Shown in pieces: positions 1 through 7,240 of a stretch of 64,000 bases of DNA (positions are counted from its first letter, which is position 1; the number at the start of each line of letters is the position of its first letter). A program made the position numbers and the translations under genes. Source of the DNA: Photobacterium obscurum. GTDB taxonomy: Bacteria; Pseudomonadota; Gammaproteobacteria; Enterobacterales; Vibrionaceae. The DNA lies in the NCBI RefSeq assembly GCF_026191635.1, contig NZ_JAKRRW010000024.1, positions 21,949-85,948 of the forward strand. Reading direction: 5' to 3'. The notes under the pieces are model-generated. The model did not search any database. It worked only from the letters and a program-made list of their open reading frames with translations, and was not told the origin of the DNA.

Positions 1-152
1 TCTAAAATGATTAGGTCATAATGAGTACTGGTTGCCTGATACAAGCCATCGACACCATCACAAGAAAGATCGACGACATAACCAGCTTCCGTTAACCCTT
101 TACGCAGGTACTCACCCGTTTTAGGTTCATCTTCAATCAGTAATAACTTCAT
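1..152 (-). CDS. Heavy-metal-type response regulator, N-terminal part (runs off left edge)
   Basis: The 5' 50 codons of an OmpR-family response regulator are visible; the rest lies left of the window. The start reads MKLLLIEDEPKTGEYLRKGL, with the acidic pair E-D at residues 7-8 and DLIIL leading to the expected phospho-Asp just beyond the edge. The KTGEYLxKGLxEAGxVVDL signature is typical of CusR/CopR/IrlR-type regulators, which usually pair with a sensor kinase responding to copper or silver. The ATG is preceded by AAGGTAGC, a good ribosome binding site. A CusR-like palindrome at 759-780 upstream of the neighbouring DUF3316 gene fits this family. The metal specificity is inferred. Confidence 0.85.
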   Translation of the reverse strand, partial: MKLLLIEDEPKTGEYLRKGLTEAGYVVDLSCDGVDGLYQATSTHYDLIIL

Positions 153-186
153 TGCTACCTTTACACTATGTTTTGCGGATTTGACT

Positions 187-244
187 AGGGGATGTCCCTT
201 AACTATTTGTATCATCAGTTATAACTGAGGGGCACCCCCTAGCT
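187..244. repeat. Imperfect inverted repeat with AGGGG...CCCCT motifs
   Basis: CTAGGGGATGTCCCT (from about 186) is mirrored by AGGGGCACCCCCTAG (about 228-242): the arms agree at 13 of 15 positions. Each arm is itself a small palindrome (AGGG-N5-CCCT and AGGGG-N3-CCCCT), and the loop holds a further palindrome, CAGTTATAACTG. It lies in the promoter region of the response regulator that starts at 152. A related AGGGG-N4-CCCT element occurs at about 1135-1147 upstream of the small lipoprotein gene. A protein-binding site or a structured leader is possible; no regulator is identified. Confidence 0.4.
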
Positions 245-308
245 TAGATCCAACTCAGGGAACAATAAATGCTCCCTGTCATGATAAAAAGCTTTTTAAA
301 GCGCTGAC

Positions 309-686
309 TTAGTTATTATCGTAACGTAAGTGTTCGTATTGAACATTAACGAGACCGTGATATTCAATTTCACCAGCAGTATTCATACTCTCCTGAACCG
401 TTACATAGCTATTATCTTTAATTTGTAGACTTGCTCGCTCTTTAGGCTGGAAAGCAATGACTTTTAGAATGTTACCAAGCTCTGCGGGATTACTCTGCTG
501 TAGCTCGTTTAGCATCTGCTGACCTTCTGCATAGGCGTTTTCTTTGCTGTCGTTTGCTGGCGTTACCAAAGTTCGTTGGTTGGTTTCAACACTGTATTTG
601 CTGCCGGGAACTAAAGAAGTAGCCATAGATGGCACGCTGAAGAGAACCAAAGAAGTTACAACGAGTAGTGATTTTAATGATTTCAT
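309..686 (-). CDS. DUF3316-family exported protein
   Basis: A 125-residue protein with a clear signal peptide (Lys-rich start, hydrophobic LLVVTSLVLFSVPSMA, cleavage after SMA near residue 22). The mature part is small and mostly beta-predicted, ending VNVQYEHLRYDNN. It resembles the DUF3316 proteins common in Vibrionaceae, whose function is unknown; periplasmic location is inferred. The ATG follows GAGGAAT at good spacing. A CusR-type box (759-780) sits about 75-95 bp upstream, so control by an OmpR-family metal or envelope-stress regulator is plausible, possibly the one encoded next door. Confidence 0.7.
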   Translation of the reverse strand: MKSLKSLLVVTSLVLFSVPSMATSLVPGSKYSVETNQRTLVTPANDSKENAYAEGQQMLNELQQSNPAELGNILKVIAFQPKERASLQIKDNSYVTVQESMNTAGEIEYHGLVNVQYEHLRYDNN

Positions 687-758
687 GGGGTATTCCTCAC
701 ATTGTCTGACTTTATGTGAGTAATATTACCGGACCGCTCGTGACGTAAACCGGACCCG

Positions 759-780
759 AAAATGACATTTTTGTCATATT
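759..780. promoter_or_regulatory. CusR/CopR-like palindromic box
   Basis: The sequence AAAATGACATTTTTGTCATA contains the perfect inverted repeat ATGACA-tttt-TGTCAT (762-777). It closely matches the known CusR/CopR consensus, an AAAATGACA half-site facing TGTCATTTT. It lies upstream of the DUF3316 gene. The partial regulator at 1-152 belongs to the family that binds such boxes, so autologous control is a reasonable inference. Confidence 0.6.
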
Positions 781-843
781 AGCTTTTTTGGGTGTATTTT
801 ATTTTCCTAGTGGACTTAAACATATAGCTATTAATGCATTGCC

Positions 844-1068
844 CTAATACATTGGTCCTTTGGTCGGCTTCAAAATAATAATGGGTTGTGGCTGCGGTGT
901 CATTTCTATTGTCCGGTACAGTTCCATGTGCTGGTTCCTAAGTTGTGCATGAGGATCTTGTGCATCAGCTTCAGAATACGAGCGAAAGGCCGAGGACGAA
1001 GAACAGCCAACCAGTGGCATATTTATCAGACTTAAACCAAGCAGTGAGGTGAGCAGCAATTTACGCAT
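844..1068 (-). CDS. Small lipoprotein
   Basis: About 74 residues from the ATG at 1068 (MRKLLLTSLLGLSLINMPLV). A longer frame starts at 1092, but the 1068 start places a standard lipoprotein signal at the N-terminus, with lipobox L-V-G-C and lipidated Cys near residue 22. The mature part is short, with a Pro/Gln-rich stretch (TPQPQP) and a tail ending GPMY. No family is recognised. An AGGGG-type inverted repeat (about 1135-1147) lies upstream. It is likely anchored in a membrane; the role is unknown. Confidence 0.6.
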   Translation of the reverse strand: MRKLLLTSLLGLSLINMPLVGCSSSSAFRSYSEADAQDPHAQLRNQHMELYRTIEMTPQPQPIIILKPTKGPMY

Positions 1069-1184
1069 AATAAGTACCTGTTTGCATGGCACTATCAGTC
1101 AAGAATATCTAGGGGTTCATCCTGGAACGGCGAAGAGGGGTACACCCTAGGGTGACGTAGGCCACTGATACTTATTAAGTGTAA

Positions 1185-1223
1185 CTCACTATCTCGACTT
1201 TGCGACGGTATCGAGATAGTGAG
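1185..1223. terminator. Inverted repeat downstream of ppsA
   Basis: CTCACTATCTCG (1185-1196) and CGAGATAGTGAG (1212-1223) form a perfect 12-bp stem with a 15-nt loop, 61 bp beyond the ppsA stop. It probably ends or stabilises the long leftward operon transcript. There is no clear U-run, so an intrinsic terminator is not certain. Confidence 0.5.
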
Positions 1224-1283
1224 ACAGGTTAGATCTTAGGGGCTAGCGATCTGGCTAAGCTTGAGTAATGGCAGAGCAGGTGA

Positions 1284-3707
1284 TCATTTTCGTTTTTTCT
1301 CCGCCTTTGCTACTTGTTGGCATCCTTGGGCGACCGAGTCAGGATTCAGTGAAATAGAATCAATTCCGCAGTTGACCAGAAACTCTGCAAACTCAGGGTG
1401 ATCAGAGGGAGCCTGGCCACAAATACCCACTTTACAGCCATATTGATGGGCGACTTTGATGACTTGGGCAATCATGTCTTTTACCGCATCATCACGGGCA
1501 TCAAATAAAGGCTTTAATTCCGCCGAATCCCTGTCAATCCCGAGAACCAGTTGGGTTAGGTCATTACTGCCAATCGAGAAGCCATCAAAGCGCTGGGCAA
1601 ACCGGTCTGCCAGAATGACATTCGATGGAATTTCGCACATCACGTAGACCTGCAACCCGTTATCACCACGCTGAAGACCCGCCTCAGCCATCACTTCCAG
1701 TACTTTATCAGCTTCGCCCGTGGTACGACAAAACGGGATCATCACAATAATGTTGCTAAATCCCATTGTTTGCCGGGCTTTGAGAATAGCCTGGCACTCC
1801 AATTTGAAGGCCTCGCGGTAAAGGGGATGGTAGTAGCGTGAAGCACCACGCAAGCCCAGCATCGGGTTTTCTTCGTTTAGCTCAAAAAACTCACCGCCGA
1901 GCAGACCTCGGTATTCGTTCGACTTGAAGTCCGACATTCGTACAATCACTGGCTTGGGATACTGCGAGGCGGCAATCTTGCCAATGCCTAGCGCGAGGCT
2001 ATCAATGAAATAATCCGGTTGGCGAGTGTAGCCTTGTGTGAGTTGAGCAATTTGGTTACTGATCGCTGTATCAGACACTTTATCAGGATGGAGCAGTGCC
2101 ATTGGGTGGACTCTGATCTGGCTGGATATAATAAATTCGATGCGGGTTAAGCCAATACCGGCTACCGGTAATTGCCACCAGCGGAAGATCCCGTCAGGCA
2201 TCGCGGCATTGATCATGATGTTGGTTTTGGTATGGGGGATCTCATCCAAATTAACTTGCTGGGTTTCAAACGCTAGGATGCCGTCATACACTTTGCCAAC
2301 GGTTCCTCCGGCACAGCTCAATGTGATCGGTTGGCCATCTTTTAGCTGCTGGGTGGCGTTTTCAGTACCGACAATGGCTGGCACTTTCAGCTCGCGGCTG
2401 ACAATGGCTGCATGGCTGGTAGGGCCGCCGGTATCGGTAATGATCCCCGATGCCTTGCGCATCAAGGGGACCCAGTCGGGGTCGGTACGTTCGGTGACGA
2501 GGATGGCGCCATCAGGGAACTTGTCGATATCGCCCGGGTGCTGGATCTTATACACCGATCCGGTGGCAATTGCACTGCCGACACTGGCTCCTTCCAGCAG
2601 TACAGCGGACTTCCCTTTTAAGGTGTAATTGACCAGCACTGCGGTGTCTTTGAGTGATTCCACCGTTTCAGGACGGGCCTGCACTAGGTACATCAGCTGA
2701 CTATGGCTGTCTTTGGCCCACTCCATATCCATTGGGCAGCCATAGTGGTGCTCCACAATGACCGCCCAGCGTGCCAGGGTTAGTACTTCATCATCAGATA
2801 ACACCAGTGAGGAACGCTCTGATTCATCGGTGTCTATTTCTTTGGTAGGCTCATTCTCATCCGAGGAAGGGGGCGAGAACACCATCTTTTGTAGTTTGCT
2901 TCCGAGTTGTTTTTCGATAATCGGACACAACTCGGCATTGTCCAGCAGCGGTTTGTAAACCATGAACCGATCTGGAGTGACACTGCCTTTTACGATGGTT
3001 TCGCCCAGTCCCCATGCGCCATTGATCATGACTACATCAGGAAAGCCATTTTCAGTATCTAAGCTGAACATGACCCCGGCAGCTTCAGATTCAATCATCT
3101 GCTGGATCCCGACGGATAGCGCGACCTGCTGGTGGGCAAAGCCCTGCTCCTGACGGTAGATAATTGCCCGGTCAGTATAGAGTGAAGCGAAACACTGGCG
3201 GCAGGCTTCCAGTACTTCCTCTATCCCGCAGATATTCAGGTAGCTTTCCTGCTGTCCGGCAAAGCTGGCTTCGGGGAGGTCTTCTGCTGTGGCAGAGCTT
3301 CTGACGGCGACGCTGAGATTTTCAACATCCACTTGATGGCATAGCTGGTGGTATGCTTGGCTTATTGCTTCTGTTTGAGCCAGGCTGAAGGTGCCTTGCG
3401 AAATGAGCTGCCTAATTGCAGCCCCTGTTTCTGCGAGTGTTTCGGCACCGTTGGCGAGGGCGTCTAAATGGTTGGCAATGGGGGTGTCGAGATTGTTCTG
3501 GGTGAGGAAGTCGCGATAAAACTGGGCACTGGTGGCAAAGCCTGTTGGTACTCGGATCCCTTCGGTTTCCATCTGGCTGATCATTTCCCCGAGGCTGGCA
3601 TTTTTTCCTCCGACTCGTGCAACGTCACTTAGTCTGATTTCATGATACCAATAGATGATTTGGTCGTTTTTATGATGCTGCGAGGTGGTACTGAGCTGAG
3701 TCGTCAT
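1284..3707 (-). CDS. ppsA: Phosphoenolpyruvate synthase homologue
   Basis: 807 residues, the usual length for PEP synthase (pyruvate + ATP + H2O to PEP + AMP + Pi). Order: N-terminal nucleotide-binding domain (VGGKNASLGEM near residues 33-43, RSSATAEDLPEASFAGQQES), phospho-histidine domain with GGPTSHAAIVSREL, and a C-terminal TIM-barrel with the GxCGQ active-site motif (GICGQAPSD). An acidic Ser/Glu-rich insertion (SSDENEPTKEIDTDESE) follows the ATP-grasp part. ATG is preceded by AAGGAA. It is the last gene of the acs-E1alpha-E1beta-E2-ACP operon, 33 bp after the ACP gene, so it probably links that pathway's pyruvate to gluconeogenesis. Confidence 0.92.
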   Translation of the reverse strand: MTTQLSTTSQHHKNDQIIYWYHEIRLSDVARVGGKNASLGEMISQMETEGIRVPTGFATSAQFYRDFLTQNNLDTPIANHLDALANGAETLAETGAAIRQLISQGTFSLAQTEAISQAYHQLCHQVDVENLSVAVRSSATAEDLPEASFAGQQESYLNICGIEEVLEACRQCFASLYTDRAIIYRQEQGFAHQQVALSVGIQQMIESEAAGVMFSLDTENGFPDVVMINGAWGLGETIVKGSVTPDRFMVYKPLLDNAELCPIIEKQLGSKLQKMVFSPPSSDENEPTKEIDTDESERSSLVLSDDEVLTLARWAVIVEHHYGCPMDMEWAKDSHSQLMYLVQARPETVESLKDTAVLVNYTLKGKSAVLLEGASVGSAIATGSVYKIQHPGDIDKFPDGAILVTERTDPDWVPLMRKASGIITDTGGPTSHAAIVSRELKVPAIVGTENATQQLKDGQPITLSCAGGTVGKVYDGILAFETQQVNLDEIPHTKTNIMINAAMPDGIFRWWQLPVAGIGLTRIEFIISSQIRVHPMALLHPDKVSDTAISNQIAQLTQGYTRQPDYFIDSLALGIGKIAASQYPKPVIVRMSDFKSNEYRGLLGGEFFELNEENPMLGLRGASRYYHPLYREAFKLECQAILKARQTMGFSNIIVMIPFCRTTGEADKVLEVMAEAGLQRGDNGLQVYVMCEIPSNVILADRFAQRFDGFSIGSNDLTQLVLGIDRDSAELKPLFDARDDAVKDMIAQVIKVAHQYGCKVGICGQAPSDHPEFAEFLVNCGIDSISLNPDSVAQGCQQVAKAEKKRK

Positions 3708-3740
3708 ATCACAATTCCTTATGTTAAATTGACAGACGGT

Positions 3741-3986
3741 TTACGCTAATCGGTCATTCAGGTAATCGAGCATGTTGTTTAATGTTCTTACGTGAGGATA
3801 GTCGGTTTCAGGAATACTTATCCCACAGGACTTCTTTAACGCAGTGAGAAGGTTAAGGAAATCCATGGAGTCCAGATCGCACTCGTCGCGGATATCTTCA
3901 TCAGGCTCGATTTCACCTTCTTCAATTTCAGGGGCGAGTCCTTGAATCGCACTAATAACCACTGTTTTGATCTCGTCTCTAGTCAT
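3741..3986 (-). CDS. Acyl carrier protein (operon-specific)
   Basis: An 81-residue acidic protein with the ACP phosphopantetheine site DLDSMDFLNLL (Ser40). Its start overlaps the E2 stop by four bases (ATGA), so the two are translationally coupled. It is not the housekeeping AcpP, which lies in the fab cluster, and diverges from it (CGISIPETDYPHVRTL). Sitting between a 2-oxoacid dehydrogenase E2 and PEP synthase is unusual: the holo-ACP could accept an acyl group from E2 or from the AMP-forming synthetase of the same operon. That role is inference. Confidence 0.85.
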   Translation of the reverse strand: MTRDEIKTVVISAIQGLAPEIEEGEIEPDEDIRDECDLDSMDFLNLLTALKKSCGISIPETDYPHVRTLNNMLDYLNDRLA

Positions 3987-5239
3987 AATGATTCCGGCTT
4001 TTGTAATTGATTGGATAATGCGTTGAGAAACTTAGCGCCCAGGGCGCCATCGCTAACACGGTGATCAGCACTGAGAGATACATTAATCATGTCGCAAATT
4101 TCTATTTTGCTGTTTTTTACCTGCAGGGATTGGCGCGGTCGTCCAAAGCCAATGATCGCGACCTGGGGCGGGTAGATCACCCCGAGGACACTGTCCGAAC
4201 CGCGGTCGCCAATACTGGTAACGGTAATTGTGGCATCGGTTAACTCGGAACTGCGCAGGTGTCCGGTTCGACTCCTGGTTGTGACATCACGTAGTGCTTG
4301 CATCGTGGCATTGAGCGATAGCCTGTCGACATGATGGATGGCCGGAACCACAAGGCCGCCTTCACGCAAGCTGATGGCATTACCGATATGGATTGCGGGG
4401 TTGGGCTCGAAACGATCTTCTTGATAGTAGCCATTGAGTGCAGAGAACTTAGGCAATGTGCTGCCAACGGCTTTGAGCAAAATGGCCAATAATAACAGGC
4501 GGTCTTCCGGTTCACGGTTGGCATTTTCACTGGCTAGCCACTGCTGGGCACGGGTGATATCAATGTCGAGTGTTAGGTAGTAATGCGGGATTTCTTGTTT
4601 TGATTTTGCCATGGCTGCGGCAATAGCGGTACGTATAGCCTGAAGGTTGTGTTCTTCCGTTCTTGCGGGGCTGGTAGTGTCAGAGGCGGTTGGTTTTCCT
4701 TTGTGCAGCCCCTCCTTGTATAACCCCTTAATGTCTTTTAATAAAATTGCACCATCAGGGCCGGATCCTTTTACAGAGGTTAGATCTAGCTGCTCTTGCT
4801 TTGCAATTTGCCTGACCACCGGTGAGGCGAGTGTTTTACCTGTGGTTACAGTGTCACCTTGTCGGTCGATGCGATCGGGTTGAGCCTTGGTGGGTGGCTG
4901 CAGTGGCTGTGGTGATTGTAGTGGAGGCTGTGATGGTAGCGGCTTCTGGGCTTCGGGCTGCACAATATCAGCGTCAGTATCTGTATCAATGTCAGCTACA
5001 TCGAGTTTTGCCAATATAGCTCCGACGGGCAGGGTGGTTCCTGGCTGCACCAGTATCTGTGCAAGGGAGCCTGTGTGATAGCTTTCCATATCAATCGCCC
5101 CCTTATTCGTGTCGATAACGGCAATGATATCGCCTTTATTTATCTGAGCTCCCTCGTTAACCTGCCACTCGGTGAGGGTTCCTTCGTTCATATCGGCACC
5201 AAATGACGGCATGGTGATATCTATCGTTGTTTTGCTCAT
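3983..5239 (-). CDS. 2-oxoacid dehydrogenase E2 (dihydrolipoamide acyltransferase)
   Basis: 418 residues. Domains in order: one lipoyl domain (about 5-80, lipoyl Lys46 in DTNKGA), a Pro/Gln-rich linker (about 95-130), a peripheral-subunit-binding domain (about 137-172, ASPVVRQIAKQ...VKGSGPDGAILLKDI) and the catalytic acyltransferase domain ending with SADHRVSDG (His393). This is the architecture of PDH/acetoin-dehydrogenase E2. No E3 (lipoamide dehydrogenase) gene is present, so the complex would borrow a shared Lpd. It abuts E1beta (shared position 5239) and overlaps the ACP gene. Confidence 0.9.
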   Translation of the reverse strand: MSKTTIDITMPSFGADMNEGTLTEWQVNEGAQINKGDIIAVIDTNKGAIDMESYHTGSLAQILVQPGTTLPVGAILAKLDVADIDTDTDADIVQPEAQKPLPSQPPLQSPQPLQPPTKAQPDRIDRQGDTVTTGKTLASPVVRQIAKQEQLDLTSVKGSGPDGAILLKDIKGLYKEGLHKGKPTASDTTSPARTEEHNLQAIRTAIAAAMAKSKQEIPHYYLTLDIDITRAQQWLASENANREPEDRLLLLAILLKAVGSTLPKFSALNGYYQEDRFEPNPAIHIGNAISLREGGLVVPAIHHVDRLSLNATMQALRDVTTRSRTGHLRSSELTDATITVTSIGDRGSDSVLGVIYPPQVAIIGFGRPRQSLQVKNSKIEICDMINVSLSADHRVSDGALGAKFLNALSNQLQKPESL

Positions 5240-6222
5240 CAGCTACCTTCCATTACAGTCTTGGCTGTACTGACGATTTGTTCGACTTGCGGCAGGGCCG
5301 CTTGCTCAAGGTGCTGGGGGTAGGGGATAGGCACTTCCGCGGTACATACGCGTTTGACGGGGGAATCAAGGCTCCAGAAAGCTTCTTCCATAATAATTGC
5401 ACTGATCTCACCGGCCAAGCTGCCGGTATACCAGCCCTCATCGATGATCACGGCCCGATGGGTTTTCCTTATACTGGCGAGCAGGGTAGGTTTGTCTAGC
5501 GGGCGCAGACAGCGCAGATCGACAACTTCAACTGAAACCCCCTCGGACTCTAATTGTTCCGCGGCTTTTAACGCCTTGTTCAGGTTACCGCCGTAGGTAA
5601 TTAGGCTGATATCGGTGCCGGATCGCCTGGCTATGGCTTTATCCATCGGTGCTTCGGCTTGTTCTAGTACTTTCCCGATATCATTGAGCAACATGACATG
5701 CTCAAAAATAAGCACGGGATCAGGATCGAGCATCGCCTGGCCTAGCATGTACCTGGCATCGGTATGGGTGGCGGGACTCAGGACTTTTAGGCCAGGTATA
5801 TGAGCATAGAAATTTTCCCAGCTATGGGAGTGCTGGGCGGCGAGTTGTCGTCCGGCGCCGCAGGCCATGCGGATCACCAGCGGTACGTTAAACTGCCCGC
5901 CGGACATATGCCGGAGTGTTGCGGCGGTATTGACGATCTGATCCATGGCCAGCAGGCTGAAGTTTACCGTCATGACCTCGATGATAGGACGCATACCACC
6001 CAGTGCCGCGCCGATCCCCACGCCGACAAAACCAGACTCACACAGTGGGGTATCGATAATACGGTCTGGACCAAACTGTTCGAGCAAGCCTTTGCTGACG
6101 GCATAACAGCCACCATAGCGACCGACATCTTCGCCGATTAGAAAAGTCCGGGGATCTTGCTTGAGTGCATCTTCCAGTCCCGCGCGCAGTGCTTCTCGAT
6201 AGCTCAGAGTATTCGATCCCAT
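5239..6222 (-). CDS. 2-oxoacid dehydrogenase E1 beta subunit
   Basis: 327 residues, standard for PDH/acetoin dehydrogenase E1beta. Characteristic segments: YREALRAGLEDALKQDPRTF, GEDVGRYGG, DTPLCESGFVGVGIGAALGGMRPI and a C-terminal transketolase-type domain (VEVVDLRCLRPLDKPTLLAS...VIIDEGWYTGSLAGEIS). With E1alpha it forms the ThDP-dependent decarboxylase. It has the mitochondrial/Gram-positive alpha2beta2 architecture rather than the single-chain AceE usual in gammaproteobacteria, so it is an accessory complex. Substrate (pyruvate, acetoin or another 2-oxoacid) is not decided by sequence. Confidence 0.9.
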   Translation of the reverse strand: MGSNTLSYREALRAGLEDALKQDPRTFLIGEDVGRYGGCYAVSKGLLEQFGPDRIIDTPLCESGFVGVGIGAALGGMRPIIEVMTVNFSLLAMDQIVNTAATLRHMSGGQFNVPLVIRMACGAGRQLAAQHSHSWENFYAHIPGLKVLSPATHTDARYMLGQAMLDPDPVLIFEHVMLLNDIGKVLEQAEAPMDKAIARRSGTDISLITYGGNLNKALKAAEQLESEGVSVEVVDLRCLRPLDKPTLLASIRKTHRAVIIDEGWYTGSLAGEISAIIMEEAFWSLDSPVKRVCTAEVPIPYPQHLEQAALPQVEQIVSTAKTVMEGS

Positions 6223-6262
6223 AGTATTTTTTTCCTATTGGTTTTGCCTCTCGTTTGAATTT

Positions 6263-7240
6263 CTACTTGGCGCTATAAACGTCTCGATATAAATCGTCTA
6301 CGGACTCCCACTCTCCCTCTTCTGCAAAATGCATAGCCGCGATAATTTCCTGTTCGATTTCTTTTTCAATGGTATCCAGTTCACTGTCCTGAAAATGGCT
6401 GTTGTTCCTTAGCCACTGGATTAACTGTCGAACCGGTCCTTTCTCCTCCCACTGTTCGATTTCTTCCTTGCTACGGTAGAGTTGGCTGTCAAAGCTGGAA
6501 TGTCCGCGAAATCGATATGTCTGACATTCCAAAAAGTATGGTCTCTGCTCTTTGTGAATATATGCCGCAGCCTCGAGTGCCGCAGCTTCGACATCCACTA
6601 CATTCATTCCATCCACTTGTGTGGCGGTAATGCCATAGCTTTCGGCCTTTTTGGCGATATTGGTTTCTGACTCAGACAGTGTCAGGGCGGTGCCCATTGC
6701 ATAGCGGTTGTTTTCGCAAATAAATAACACAGGTAATTGCCACAGGGCGGCAAGGTTCAGACTTTCATGAAATTCGCCTTCGGCAACAGCGCCTTCGCCA
6801 AAGAAGCAGGCGGTGATCGCTGAGCGCTGCATTTTTTTGTTGGCCATAGCCAGCCCGGCCGCCAGCGGTAATCCACCGCCGACAATGGCATTGCCGCCGT
6901 AGAACTGCAGGGCTTTATCAAAGAGATGCATCGAGCCGCCACGACCGCGGCTACAACCGGTTGTTCGGCCATACATCTCGGCCAGGACGCTACCCATGGT
7001 GAGTCCGCGGGCGAGGGCATGTCCGTGCTCGCGGTAGGTCGCGACAACCTGGTCTTCACCGGTCAGGGCGCTCATTACTCCTACAGCGACGGCTTCCTCG
7101 CCAATGTATAGGTGCAAGAAGCCGCGAATTTTTTCCTGGGTGTAGAGCTCGGCACACTTTTCTTCGAAACGGCGGATCCGAAGCATCAGCCTGAGTTGAT
7201 GTATCAGGTGATTGCGGTTGATATGCAGTCTGCTGGTCAT
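6263..7240 (-). CDS. 2-oxoacid dehydrogenase E1 alpha subunit
   Basis: 325 residues. The ThDP motif runs from GEGAVAEGE (residues 148-156) to ENN (176-178). Other family hallmarks are GRGGSMH (100-105), GGNAIVGGGLPLAAGLA (115-131) and the YRFRGHS loop. It overlaps the synthetase stop by four bases (ATGA) and is followed 40 bp later by E1beta. Length and motifs fit PDH-E1alpha or AcoA; the pairing with a PEP synthase and acyl-CoA synthetase makes pyruvate the most natural substrate, but this is inference. Confidence 0.9.
   Translation of the reverse strand: MTSRLHINRNHLIHQLRLMLRIRRFEEKCAELYTQEKIRGFLHLYIGEEAVAVGVMSALTGEDQVVATYREHGHALARGLTMGSVLAEMYGRTTGCSRGRGGSMHLFDKALQFYGGNAIVGGGLPLAAGLAMANKKMQRSAITACFFGEGAVAEGEFHESLNLAALWQLPVLFICENNRYAMGTALTLSESETNIAKKAESYGITATQVDGMNVVDVEAAALEAAAYIHKEQRPYFLECQTYRFRGHSSFDSQLYRSKEEIEQWEEKGPVRQLIQWLRNNSHFQDSELDTIEKEIEQEIIAAMHFAEEGEWESVDDLYRDVYSAK

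Noticed and set aside
2140..2628. Plus-strand frame inside ppsA
   Set aside because: Shadow of the PEP synthase gene, whose catalytic motifs are on the minus strand.
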